Counted from the first letter of the stretch, positions 1 through 8,316 are shown. The stretch is 9,838 nt of DNA from an uncultured Anaerolineales bacterium (GCA_913040765.1 CAJWIA010000039.1:1-9838); one strand, 5' to 3'. Program-made: numbers and translations. Notes: generated from the letters alone by a model not told the origin.

Positions 1-3000
1 GAAGTCACTAGATCATCTGTGCGACGTGAACGCATGGGCCACATAACACTAGCTGCTCCTGTTGCGCATGTATGGTACGCCAGAAGAGTGCCTTCATATA
101 TGGGGTTGCTATTAGACGTGTCTAGAAAAGATTTAGATAGAGTTCTGTATTTCGCACAATATGTAGTTACATACGTAGACGAAGATGCTAGAGAAAAAGC
201 TATTAACCGTCTCGAAGAAGATGACGAAAACGTTGAAGACGAAGAGAAACAACAACTCGCAGAAGTAAAAGCAAAAATTGCAGCTGCCAAGCAATATCGT
301 GACACTAGAGCAGAAAAATTCCAAGCCCGTATAGACAAGATCAACACAAGCTACGAGAATAATCTTGGAAAAAAACTAGAACCATTGATGCGTGAAGCAC
401 AAGACTTACAGCAAATAATCGATGACGAACGTGGTAATCCAGCTAAATTGGCGTTAAGGTTGCGAACTGCCAGCACTACAATAGTGGCAAGAGGTGAAAC
501 AATCGAATCTAGCCACTTGACTACGCTAAACGATGCCGTGCAGACTCGTCTGCAAGCGATTGAAGCCAAAATGAAAGAGGCGCGTGACAATAAGCTAGCA
601 GATGTGTTGATGGGCATAGAAACTACCAATGCAGAAGCAGAAGATGAAATTGTACGTCAAGAGACGGAATTAGAGGATTTAATTGAAAATCAGCAACAAC
701 GGATTGCTGAAGATCGAGAGAAACTTGTTGGTCTTAAGCAAATGATGTTCTTATCAGAGGCACAGTATAGAGACTTAAAGCAAAAATGGGGTCAGGTATT
801 CCGTGCTGGCATGGGCGCCGAAGCACTTTATGAAATACTGTGCGATATGAATTTAGATGAATTGCTCGAAGAACTTTGGATAGAAATACGTACTACTAAG
901 AGTCAACAACGGAAGAAGAAAGCTACCAAAAGACTCAAAGTTGTCGATGCAATGAATAATTCTAAGAATAGACCTGAATGGATGATACTTACAGAGCTGC
1001 CTGTTATACCACCTGACCTTCGACCTATGGTACAGCTTGATGGAGGACGTTTCGCTACATCTGATCTTAATGACCTATATCGCAGAGTAATCAATCGAAA
1101 CAACCGATTAAAAAGACTCCTCGATCTTCATGCGCCTGACGTAATCATTAGAAACGAGAAACGTATGCTACAAGAAGCGGTGGACTCCCTGATTGACAAT
1201 GCCCAAAGGGGTAAAGCTCTTAGCAGGAGAGGTCGTCGCGAGCTAAAATCACTCAGTGACATGTTGAAAGGTAAGAAAGGTCGTTTTAGGCGCAATTTAC
1301 TAGGCAAAAGAGTTGATTACTCTGGCAGATCTGTAATTGTAGTTGGCCCAAAACTAAAATTAAATCAATGTGGGCTACCTAAGGTGATGGCTCTTGAACT
1401 CTACAAACCATTTGTTATGGCAAAACTTGTAGAATATCAACATGCTAGCAATGTGAAGAGTGCCAAACGCATCATAGAGCTGGGTAAACCAGAGGTATGG
1501 GAAGTGTTAGAGGAAGTCATCCAGAATCGTCCAGTACTTCTCAACCGCGCACCCACCCTACACAGACTGGGCATTCAAGCCTTTGAACCTGTTTTAGTAG
1601 AAGGTAAAGCAATACAGATCCATCCTCTAGTATGTTCAGCATTTAATGCTGATTTTGACGGAGATCAAATGGCAGTACATGTACCACTCTCTCCAAGAGC
1701 AGTTGAGGAAGCCTACGACCTAATGCTCGCATCAAGAAATTTACTCAAACCTGCGGATGGTGAACCAATAGTAGGACCCTCCAAAGACATGGTATTGGGC
1801 GTATATTACATGACGATGGAAAGAGATGGCAAAAAAGGGGAAGGACGGACTTTTGCTAATATTGATGAGGTTGAACTTGCTCATGCGCTTGGTCAGCTTG
1901 ATCTGCATGCAAAAATCAAGCTTTCCATTAAAACCCACTTTGATGACGATAATACGCGTTACGAAGAAGAAGATGCGCGCCGAAGAATAATAGACACTAC
2001 AGTGGGTCGAGCCTTATTCAATCGTATATTACCGAACAAAATGCAGTACGTAAACATGCTGCTTGATAAAACAACTTTGCAAGACCTAGTAAGTCGATGC
2101 TACGCAATTATAGGACAAGACGAAACCACCGAAGTAGTCGACCAAATAAAAAACCTTGGCTTTCGTTATGCTACCAAATCCGGTACAACCATTGCTGTAG
2201 CTGATATCACCGTACCAAAAGCGAAAGCTACAATCATTAGTCGCAGCGAAGAGGAAGTAGCTGGTTTAGAAAAGCAATACCAGCGCGGCTTACTTACCGA
2301 GCAGGAGCAAACTGATCGTACGATCCAGATATGGCAAGCTGCACGTAAAGAGTTGGAGCAGGAAGTCAAAGACGGACTTGATCCCGATGGTAATCTCAGA
2401 GTAATGGCAATGTCTGGGGCTACAAAAGGTGGATTTACACCAATAGCACAACTGGCTGGAATGAGAGGGTTAATGGCAGATCCAGCTGGGAGAATCATCC
2501 CCCTTCCAATTAGATCTAACTTCCGAGAAGGATTACGAGCACTTGAGTATTTCATATCTACTCATGGAGCAAGAAAAGGTTTGGCTGACACAGCCCTTAG
2601 AACTGCTGATGCTGGATATCTAACGCGAAGACTATGCGACGTGGCTCAGGATGTAATAATCAATGGCAATGACTGTGAAACCGAAGACGGACTTTGGATT
2701 AGAAGAAAAGATGATGTGGCAGGTCAGGAATTCCATGAACGAATACAAGGAAGACTAGCAGGAGAAAATATAGTTCACCCCAGCACAGGAGAAGTGATAG
2801 CAGCAAGGAACGAAGAAATCTCGGATGAAATAGCATTAATCGTGCAGGATCTGGCTATTGATGAAATTTTCGTTCGGTCACCATTAAATTGTCATTTGGA
2901 CCGAGGTATATGTGCTATGTGTTATGGGCGCGATCTCGGGCGCGGAAAATTAGTAGAAATAGGAACAGCAGTCGGAATTATTTCTGCTCAATCCATTGGA

Positions 3001-4038
3001 GAGCCAGGCACCCAACTTACCCTGAGAACGTTCCATACAGGCGGTGTAGCACATGGTGGAGATATTACTAGTGGTCTGCCAAGAGTAGAAGAAATCTTTG
3101 AAGCCAGGAAAAAACCAAAGGGCGAAGCAGTAGTGACTGAAATTGATGGAAAATGTGAAGTTATCCGAAATGAGGATGGAAAAGTGTCTATTCGCATCAT
3201 CAACAGTCAGCTATTAACAGATGAATATACTATACCTAAAGGCTGGGCCATTAAAGTAGAAGATGCCGATGAAATCACAGCAGGTTCGGCAATAGCTACC
3301 AGAGGTGATAACACAACAACAGCGGAGAATGAAGGTAGAGTCCACCGCAATGATAGATCTATATTAGTATCTCGGGACCACTATGAAGAAGAAACATATG
3401 ATCTGCCAACTAGTGCCCGTATATTAGTGGTTGAAGGGCAAAAAGTTCGTGCTGGAGATAGTCTAACCGAAGGGTCGCAGAATCCTCACCGGATTCTTCG
3501 AATATTGGGCAGAGAAGCTTGTCAACTTTATTTGCTAACTGAAGTACAGCAAGTTTACAGATCACAAGGGCAAAATATTCATGACAAACACTTCGAAGTT
3601 ATAATAAGAAAAATGCTTTTACGAACCCAGATCGTCCGTGCTGGTGAAAGCCAACTACTACCAGGAGAATTCGTAGACAGGTATTCTCTACAGGAAATTA
3701 ATGAGCAGTTACTAGCGGAAGACAAGGAGACAGCAGCAGGAGTGCCAATGTTACTTGGTATTACTAAGGCTTCTTTAGCTACTGACTCATTCCTATCTGC
3801 GTCATCGTTCCAACACACTATACGTGTTCTAGCAGGAGCCGCAATCGAATCCAAAATAGATCCTCTGACAGGACTCAAGGAAAACGTAATAATTGGAAAA
3901 CTTATACCTGCAGGAACAGGATATCAAACCCATCAGCCTTTACCAGAAGCAATAGAAGATACATCTGTCCTAGAAGACAATCTTGAAAATATTATCTTGA
4001 GCGATGCTGATTTCGATGTAAAAGAAATACCAACCTAA
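1..4038 (+). CDS. rpoC: DNA-directed RNA polymerase subunit beta' (5' end outside the window)
   Basis: Catalytic large subunit of RNA polymerase, which makes all cellular RNA with RpoB, RpoA and sigma. The frame is open from base 1 ([14 protein letters not shown]), so the GTG at 19 is not the start; the N-terminus with the first zinc-binding domain lies upstream. Seen: a Glu/Lys-rich helical insert of about 188 codons at about 178-741; the [18 protein letters not shown] block; active-site NADFDGDQM at 1645-1671, whose three Asp hold the catalytic magnesium; the bridge helix at about 2506-2634; zinc-site Cys codons at 2674, 2890, 2911 and 2920; the trigger-loop region at 2962-3045 (ending TLRTFHTGG). 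The chain then runs straight into [14 protein letters not shown], so the large E. coli-type insert is absent. The C-terminal [18 protein letters not shown] and [17 protein letters not shown] blocks are intact, and TAA is at 4036-4038. 1345 residues are visible. The helical insert is typical, to my knowledge, of Chloroflexota-like beta' subunits (inference). Identity is certain. Confidence 0.98.
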   Translation, partial: EVTRSSVRRERMGHITLAAPVAHVWYARRVPSYMGLLLDVSRKDLDRVLYFAQYVVTYVDEDAREKAINRLEEDDENVEDEEKQQLAEVKAKIAAAKQYRDTRAEKFQARIDKINTSYENNLGKKLEPLMREAQDLQQIIDDERGNPAKLALRLRTASTTIVARGETIESSHLTTLNDAVQTRLQAIEAKMKEARDNKLADVLMGIETTNAEAEDEIVRQETELEDLIENQQQRIAEDREKLVGLKQMMFLSEAQYRDLKQKWGQVFRAGMGAEALYEILCDMNLDELLEELWIEIRTTKSQQRKKKATKRLKVVDAMNNSKNRPEWMILTELPVIPPDLRPMVQLDGGRFATSDLNDLYRRVINRNNRLKRLLDLHAPDVIIRNEKRMLQEAVDSLIDNAQRGKALSRRGRRELKSLSDMLKGKKGRFRRNLLGKRVDYSGRSVIVVGPKLKLNQCGLPKVMALELYKPFVMAKLVEYQHASNVKSAKRIIELGKPEVWEVLEEVIQNRPVLLNRAPTLHRLGIQAFEPVLVEGKAIQIHPLVCSAFNADFDGDQMAVHVPLSPRAVEEAYDLMLASRNLLKPADGEPIVGPSKDMVLGVYYMTMERDGKKGEGRTFANIDEVELAHALGQLDLHAKIKLSIKTHFDDDNTRYEEEDARRRIIDTTVGRALFNRILPNKMQYVNMLLDKTTLQDLVSRCYAIIGQDETTEVVDQIKNLGFRYATKSGTTIAVADITVPKAKATIISRSEEEVAGLEKQYQRGLLTEQEQTDRTIQIWQAARKELEQEVKDGLDPDGNLRVMAMSGATKGGFTPIAQLAGMRGLMADPAGRIIPLPIRSNFREGLRALEYFISTHGARKGLADTALRTADAGYLTRRLCDVAQDVIINGNDCETEDGLWIRRKDDVAGQEFHERIQGRLAGENIVHPSTGEVIAARNEEISDEIALIVQDLAIDEIFVRSPLNCHLDRGICAMCYGRDLGRGKLVEIGTAVGIISAQSIGEPGTQLTLRTFHTGGVAHGGDITSGLPRVEEIFEARKKPKGEAVVTEIDGKCEVIRNEDGKVSIRIINSQLLTDEYTIPKGWAIKVEDADEITAGSAIATRGDNTTTAENEGRVHRNDRSILVSRDHYEEETYDLPTSARILVVEGQKVRAGDSLTEGSQNPHRILRILGREACQLYLLTEVQQVYRSQGQNIHDKHFEVIIRKMLLRTQIVRAGESQLLPGEFVDRYSLQEINEQLLAEDKETAAGVPMLLGITKASLATDSFLSASSFQHTIRVLAGAAIESKIDPLTGLKENVIIGKLIPAGTGYQTHQPLPEAIEDTSVLEDNLENIILSDADFDVKEIPT

Positions 4039-4067
4039 ATGTTCCAAAGGCTAAATATAATGCTGTC

Positions 4068-4127
4068 AATATATTCACAGATAGTACGTTGAGTGCTTAT
4101 ATCAGTGCTGTCTGTGAATTCTATATT
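4068..4127 (+). terminator. Long hairpin after rpoC, candidate intrinsic terminator or attenuator
   Basis: Bases 4073-4087 pair with 4105-4119 as a 15-bp stem: ATTCACAGA against TCTGTGAAT is perfect, and the inner six pairs include two G-U wobbles. The loop is 17 nt. An outer AATAT (4068-4072) can also pair with ATATT (4123-4127) around a 3-nt bulge. The sequence after the inner stem is T-rich but interrupted (TTCTATATTAGTTTAATTG), so this is not a textbook terminator. It starts about 30 bases after the rpoC stop and ends before the next gene's -10-like box, which fits ending or thinning rpo-operon transcription. It could instead be an mRNA-end stabiliser or a protein-binding palindrome. Confidence 0.45.
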
Positions 4128-4142
4128 AGTTTAATTGTCAAG

Positions 4143-4148
4143 TATAAT
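4143..4148 (+). promoter_or_regulatory. Consensus -10 box TATAAT upstream of the helicase-like gene
   Basis: A perfect TATAAT lies 17 bases before the GTG start of the following gene. No good -35 hexamer is found at 16-18 bp spacing; the TTGTCA at 4135-4140 is only 2 bp away and cannot pair with it. Transcription from this box would begin near 4155, inside the ribosome binding site, leaving a leader of only about ten bases. In AT-rich DNA such boxes arise by chance, so this is a candidate only. Confidence 0.3.
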
Positions 4149-4152
4149 CCTT

Positions 4153-4158
4153 ACGGAG
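4153..4158 (+). promoter_or_regulatory. Ribosome binding site that sets the GTG start at 4166
   Basis: ACGGAG contains a GGAG core at 4155-4158, seven bases before GTG 4166. This spacing supports GTG as the true start. The protein from there begins PFTELGLQQ, which matches the usual position of the DEAD-box Q-motif helix only a few residues from the N-terminus. Confidence 0.65.
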
Positions 4159-4165
4159 CAGCTCT

Positions 4166-5560
4166 GTGCCTTTTACTGAATTAGGACTTCAACAAACCCT
4201 AGCAACTAGATTGCTCAATCTAGGGTACATGCGTCCAGCCTCAGCCCATACCAAAACTATCCCAGCCATTCTAAACGGAACCAGCCTATTCGTTGGAAGC
4301 CCATCAGGAGCCGGATTCACAGAATCGGCTATGATTTCAATCATCAACCTATCTACAACACAAGCACAATCAAGACGGGCATACATAATATTATCGGCAA
4401 GTGACGACCACAAACATATCTATGAGCAAAGGTTGAAACTGTTGATGGGTGATGAAATCCAAATTGACATTATAACTAACCTGGAGAGATTTGCTGCACC
4501 TACAACTCAAGCAACCATATTGATAAGTACACCTCAAGAATTTCATAATTACTTGGAGCAGTCTTCTACAAATAGAGAGCTATCATACACACTACTACTC
4601 ACTGAAACTGATGAGATGGTTGCACGTGGCGCCAAACCCCAATTACTTGCATTGAGTGACTACCTCTCCAAAGAATGTCAGATAATCATTTGCACTAGCA
4701 AAATCACTAAATCAGTAAAATCTATTAGCAGGTCTTTGCAGTACAAACCTAAATGGCTCACATTAGGTCCGAACAACAAGGAGCCACGAAATATAGCTCA
4801 TCAAGCATGGCCTGTGCCTAAAACTATGAAAGACCAATTGCTATTGAAGCTGTCCAGCAAACTACATAATGCAAAAGCCATAATCATAGTTAATGATCAG
4901 CAATATGCCACAAAACTCGCAAGACGAATGCGGACGAGAAAATTAAAGGCCGCTGCTGTCAGAGCTGTTGATGCATTAGAAACCTATTCTCGCTTCGAAT
5001 CAAATGACATACAAATGCTGATATTACCAGATCAATTGAACCGATCTATTTCTCTTGAGGGTGTCACGCATATAATTCACTATCATCTTCCTGATAATCC
5101 ACAAGACTATTTGACAGCATCAATAATAGCGCCTGGTGCAATACATATGTCTATAATTTCACCTAACGACGAGGAACGGTTAATTGAAATTGAAGACGTA
5201 CTGAAACGTCCTTTATCACGCAACATACTTACCAATTTTGACTATACAGACAAATTTAGTAAGTCAAAACATGAAACCACCACAAGAAAGAAGAAAAGAC
5301 GTAAAGGTAAACAACAAACCAAATTTGAGTGGGATCCTGATATTCCACGTACTTGGGGAGACCAAAACGCAATTCGAGCAAATCCCGAGAAAACTCCATT
5401 AGAAGAATGGTCGCCCAGTCCACTACCCTCAGTTTGGTTAGATAAGAATCTCCGTAAAAATACCAAGAGTGGATCAGCCAAAAACCGACCTAGTCGTCGT
5501 GACAAGCAATACAGGAGAAATCATAACGGAAATAAGTTCTCCCGCACTACAAAGCAATAA
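4166..5560 (+). CDS. Degenerate DEAD-box helicase-fold protein, predicted catalytically dead
   Basis: A 464-residue protein that follows the DEAD-box plan without its catalytic residues. Domain 1: FTELGL and GYMRP match the Q-motif region, but the Gln is His28. Motif I is SPSGAGFT (45-52), with the Walker A Lys replaced by Phe51. PTREL is unrecognisable (77-82). Motif Ib keeps TP (122-123). DEAD is TETD (146-149), and SAT is TSK (177-179). Domain 2: motif IV region IIIVNDQQYATKLARRM (239-255). Motif V has become PDQLNRSIS (288-296). The framework stretch GVTHIIHYHLPDNPQDY (299-315) is well kept, but the HRxGRTGR motif VI that should follow is gone (317-325). A tail of about 100 residues has basic clusters (KKKRRKGK at 375-382, and 439 onward) around a segment with Trp389, 397, 415 and 424. 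ATP hydrolysis and unwinding are not expected. RNA, DNA or partner binding is an inference. The reading frame is intact with a good ribosome binding site, so it looks like a selected gene and not a pseudogene. It lies between rpoC and gyrA on the same strand. Confidence 0.8.
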   Translation: MPFTELGLQQTLATRLLNLGYMRPASAHTKTIPAILNGTSLFVGSPSGAGFTESAMISIINLSTTQAQSRRAYIILSASDDHKHIYEQRLKLLMGDEIQIDIITNLERFAAPTTQATILISTPQEFHNYLEQSSTNRELSYTLLLTETDEMVARGAKPQLLALSDYLSKECQIIICTSKITKSVKSISRSLQYKPKWLTLGPNNKEPRNIAHQAWPVPKTMKDQLLLKLSSKLHNAKAIIIVNDQQYATKLARRMRTRKLKAAAVRAVDALETYSRFESNDIQMLILPDQLNRSISLEGVTHIIHYHLPDNPQDYLTASIIAPGAIHMSIISPNDEERLIEIEDVLKRPLSRNILTNFDYTDKFSKSKHETTTRKKKRRKGKQQTKFEWDPDIPRTWGDQNAIRANPEKTPLEEWSPSPLPSVWLDKNLRKNTKSGSAKNRPSRRDKQYRRNHNGNKFSRTTKQ

Positions 5561-5626
5561 CGACAATTCTGTTATATCCTGCAGGAAATTAAGAAACGCG
5601 CATAGTCCGTTTAAGCAAATATCTAG

Positions 5627-5632
5627 AAGGAG
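5627..5632 (+). promoter_or_regulatory. Strong ribosome binding site of gyrA
   Basis: AAGGAG (within AGAAGGAG), eight bases before the ATG at 5641, is the strongest Shine-Dalgarno in the window. It fixes the start of the topoisomerase gene, whose protein then begins MEIGHIKPIDIDEEMQASYL as expected for the family. Confidence 0.8.
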
Positions 5633-5640
5633 TAGATAGT

Positions 5641-8244
5641 ATGGAAATAGGCCATATCAAACCAATAGATATCGACGAAGAGATGCAAGCATCATATCTT
5701 TCGTATGCAATGAGCGTTATCATCGCTAGAGCTATACCTGATGCTCGCGACGGACTTAAACCAGTACATAGACGTATATTGTATGCAATGCATGACATGG
5801 GTATTGGCCCACAATCTGGTCACAAAAAGTCAGCCAGAATTGTAGGTGAAGTGCTCGGGAAATATCATCCACATGGAGACCAAGCTGTATATGATGCAAT
5901 GGCTCGTATGACCCAAAACTTCTCTATGCGTTCTATGCTTTTGGATGGACAAGGTAATTTTGGGTCTATGGATGGTGACACTCCAGCCGCTATGCGTTAT
6001 ACAGAAGCGCGACTACACCCAATATCTACTCAGCTCCTCACTGATATACAAAAACATACTGTTGATTTCATTGACAATTTTGACGACACGTTACAGGAAC
6101 CAACGGTTTTGCCAGCAGCATTTCCAAATTTGATGGTCAATGGCAGTACCGGTATAGCAGTAGGGATGTCCACATCAATACCACCACATAACCTCTCTGA
6201 AGTATGCGGTGCACTAGAACTGATGTTAGAAAACTGGACAAACTTAGATAAAATACAGGTGCAAGACCTTATGCACCACATCAAAGGTCCTGACTTTCCA
6301 ACCGGTGGGCTAGTTATCACATATGCGCAAGAAGATAGCTTAGCTAGTGCCTATGGGTCAGGTAGAGGAAAAATTACTGTACGGGCTCGTATCCATGTGG
6401 AAGAATTAACTCGTGGACGTCAACGCCTAATCGTTACCGAATTGCCCTATCAAACCAATAAAGCGTCATTAATAAGTCGAATTGCTGGGCTTGCGCGCGA
6501 TAACCGTATAACTGGAATTACTGATCTCAGGGACGAATCTGATCGACAGGGAATGCGAATAGTCATCGACCTAAGCAAATCAGCAGAACCTGACACAACA
6601 TTGCAACAATTGTTCAAACTCACTCCATTGCAAACAACTTTTAGCATAATTTTGTTGGCACTTGTCAATGGCGAACCAAGACTCTTAACTCTCAAACAAG
6701 CATTACGTGTGTTCTTAGAACACCGAATAGAAGTGGTGCGGAGGCGATCGCAATTCGACCTTAAACAAGCAAAAGATAGAGCACATATCGTATCTGGTTT
6801 ATTAACCGCACTCGACAATATAGATGCAGTCATAACGCTAATACGCAAATCTAAAGATGTACCCGCTGCACGTAAAGCACTTATGAGACAGCATGACCTA
6901 AGTAATACACAAGCTAATTCAATCCTTGACATGCCACTAAGACAATTAGCACAACTACAACGAAACATGCTGAAAGATGAGTATAAAGATCTAATGAGAA
7001 GCATTGAAGAACTGCAATCTCTATTGCGATCACAAACAAAAGTGCGCGAAATGGTAGTATCAGAACTAAGAAAAGTCAGTGATAAATACTCGGACAATCG
7101 CCGTACCCACATAATTAATTCTAGCGATAGTCAACAAAGATCTACTGCTAACATTATTGTTCCCAATGAAGACTCATGGATTGTACTTACTCAACTAGGG
7201 ACATTAGCTCGCATCAATAATTCACGTAGACCCTCTCTTGCTGGATCTGTGCCGCTGTCAATCTTACGAGCCAACACACGGAATGTACTATATCTAATTG
7301 CTAATGATGGAACTGCTTCTGCAATAACTGTAGGATCAATTCCCATCGCATCCAATCCAAATCTAGGAGTTCCAATTGACTCAATCAGTGCTATAACGAA
7401 CAACACTAGTATTGTAACAGCTCTCTCCATTGATCCTTCAACTACTGGCAAGTCAGATGATCACACGTCACTATTGCTAGCAACTGATAAAGGTGGGGTG
7501 AAGAGACTGCTAACAAAGAATTTACCAGGACCATCAGCATCAGTATTTAGATTAATAAAACTGAGCGGTACTGATAGGCTAGTATCTGCATGTTGGGCAA
7601 CATCCTCACAAAATGTTCTGATGTACACATCCGCAGGAAAAGGAATACGTTTTGACTGCAATAAGGTTCGTACAACCGGACTCTCGGCTGGAAATGTTCA
7701 GGGAATACGTATGAGTGACAAAGACGACCAGATGATTACATGTCTAACAGGGAGCGAAAACACAGAAATATGCCTAGTCTCACAAAATGGCAAGGCAAAA
7801 CGCATCACCGTTTCTCAATTCCCTCTTCAAGGTCGAGGTGGAAGCGGAGTACAAGCATGCAAACTAGACACAGGACAAAGATTGTCAGGTGCAGTGCAAG
7901 CGATTTCTGACACAGAAATAGTTGTAGTTACATCAAAGAAAAAATCCCAGGCACTCAAAGTATCAGACGTGCCATTGCTTGGTAGATCAGCCGCTGGTTC
8001 CCACATATTGGATTTACGCGACAAAGAGAAAGTAACCAGGGTGATACTCTGTCAGCAAAGTCTGCATACCCAAACTAACAAATCGACCGGAAAGAAGCAT
8101 AGCACAAAAAACAATAAGCCTAGCTCGACAAAAAATAAATCAAATACTCCCAAAAACACGGTGGGTCACGATAAAGGTGCTAACAAGTCGTCGAAAGACC
8201 TCAACAACAAGCAGATACCTTTGTTTAAAGTACCAAAACAATAG
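5641..8244 (+). CDS. gyrA: Type II DNA topoisomerase A subunit (DNA gyrase subunit A, GyrA/ParC family)
   Basis: DNA-cleaving and rejoining subunit, acting as A2B2 with GyrB/ParE to pass one duplex through another using ATP. The 867-residue protein begins with the conserved SYLSYAMSVIIARAIPDARD (19-38). GKYHPHGD is at 73-80, and the catalytic Tyr is Tyr120 in AAMRYTEARL. The tower, gate and coiled-coil region follows, including the FLEHRIEVVRRRS helix. Six C-terminal beta-pinwheel blades can be traced from about residue 503 to 805. Oddities: Gln81 lies where E. coli GyrA has Ser83; blade 1 has SRRPSLAGS (528-536) where the GyrA box is expected; blade 5 has QGRGGSG (730-736); residues 806-867 form a Lys/Asn/Ser-rich tail ending near QIPLF (858-862). 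The family call is certain. Gyrase versus topo IV-like function is less so, since the GyrA box is needed for DNA wrapping in studied gyrases and no gyrB or parE is visible. It follows the helicase-like gene by 80 bases. Confidence 0.93.
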   Translation: MEIGHIKPIDIDEEMQASYLSYAMSVIIARAIPDARDGLKPVHRRILYAMHDMGIGPQSGHKKSARIVGEVLGKYHPHGDQAVYDAMARMTQNFSMRSMLLDGQGNFGSMDGDTPAAMRYTEARLHPISTQLLTDIQKHTVDFIDNFDDTLQEPTVLPAAFPNLMVNGSTGIAVGMSTSIPPHNLSEVCGALELMLENWTNLDKIQVQDLMHHIKGPDFPTGGLVITYAQEDSLASAYGSGRGKITVRARIHVEELTRGRQRLIVTELPYQTNKASLISRIAGLARDNRITGITDLRDESDRQGMRIVIDLSKSAEPDTTLQQLFKLTPLQTTFSIILLALVNGEPRLLTLKQALRVFLEHRIEVVRRRSQFDLKQAKDRAHIVSGLLTALDNIDAVITLIRKSKDVPAARKALMRQHDLSNTQANSILDMPLRQLAQLQRNMLKDEYKDLMRSIEELQSLLRSQTKVREMVVSELRKVSDKYSDNRRTHIINSSDSQQRSTANIIVPNEDSWIVLTQLGTLARINNSRRPSLAGSVPLSILRANTRNVLYLIANDGTASAITVGSIPIASNPNLGVPIDSISAITNNTSIVTALSIDPSTTGKSDDHTSLLLATDKGGVKRLLTKNLPGPSASVFRLIKLSGTDRLVSACWATSSQNVLMYTSAGKGIRFDCNKVRTTGLSAGNVQGIRMSDKDDQMITCLTGSENTEICLVSQNGKAKRITVSQFPLQGRGGSGVQACKLDTGQRLSGAVQAISDTEIVVVTSKKKSQALKVSDVPLLGRSAAGSHILDLRDKEKVTRVILCQQSLHTQTNKSTGKKHSTKNNKPSSTKNKSNTPKNTVGHDKGANKSSKDLNNKQIPLFKVPKQ

Positions 8245-8248
8245 AACT

Positions 8249-8289
8249 CTAATCTAAGTTGTCTGAGATTTAGGTCTCTACTACAGACC
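8249..8289 (+). other. Small overlapping inverted repeats between gyrA and mgtE
   Basis: The 72-base spacer holds several short complementary stretches. CTAATCT (8249-8255) can pair with AGATTTAG (8266-8273) with one bulge. GGTCT (8273-8277) can pair with AGACC (8285-8289) over a 7-base loop. GTCTG (8261-8265) can pair with CAGAC (8284-8288) as an alternative. These are weak stems without a following T-run, so they are poor terminators. The region is too short for an M-box-type magnesium riboswitch. It may be a minor leader structure or chance. Confidence 0.25.
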
Positions 8290-8303
8290 AGCTATTATCA
8301 TAG

Positions 8304-8309
8304 TACAAT
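8304..8309 (+). promoter_or_regulatory. Candidate -10 box (TACAAT) for a leaderless mgtE transcript
   Basis: TACAAT ends seven bases before the A of the mgtE ATG at 8317, so transcription from it would start at or next to the initiation codon. This would account for the lack of any Shine-Dalgarno upstream of mgtE. No convincing -35 hexamer is seen at the expected distance. A second TATAAT at 8313-8318 overlaps the ATG itself and would start transcription inside the gene. The evidence is suggestive only. Confidence 0.22.
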
Positions 8310-8316
8310 CATTATA

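Noticed and set aside
2166..2555. A 129-codon open frame on the minus strand inside rpoC
   Set aside because: It is opposite strongly conserved rpoC sequence, with no ribosome binding site argument and no family resemblance.
4135..4148. TTGTCA plus TATAAT read as a -35/-10 promoter pair
   Set aside because: Only 2 bp separate the hexamers, so they cannot form one sigma-70-type promoter. Only the TATAAT is kept, as a weak candidate.
4166..5560. Helicase-like gene as a decayed pseudogene
   Set aside because: There is no stop or frameshift across 464 codons, a good ribosome binding site is present, framework regions are alignable and the tail is organised. These favour a functional non-catalytic protein, although recent loss of function cannot be fully excluded from one sequence.
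5557..5575. ATAAC/GTTAT hairpin at the end of the helicase-like gene
   Set aside because: It has only five A/T-rich base pairs and no T-run, too weak to call a terminator.
5570..5578. TGTTATATC as an extended -10 promoter for gyrA
   Set aside because: It matches only four of six -10 bases and has no -35 partner. gyrA could equally be read through from the gene upstream.
5577..5586. Perfect 10-bp palindrome TCCTGCAGGA before gyrA
   Set aside because: It occurs once and has no flanking symmetry. Short palindromes of this size are expected by chance, and there is no evidence it is an operator.
6450..7112. A 220-codon open frame on the minus strand inside gyrA
   Set aside because: It lies wholly opposite the conserved gate and coiled-coil part of gyrA. 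Its translation is Ser/Arg/Leu/Cys-rich with no recognisable domain, as expected for an antisense shadow.
8245..8316. Magnesium riboswitch (M-box) upstream of mgtE
   Set aside because: The spacer is only 72 bases, far shorter than an M-box, and the small stems do not form its multi-helix core.
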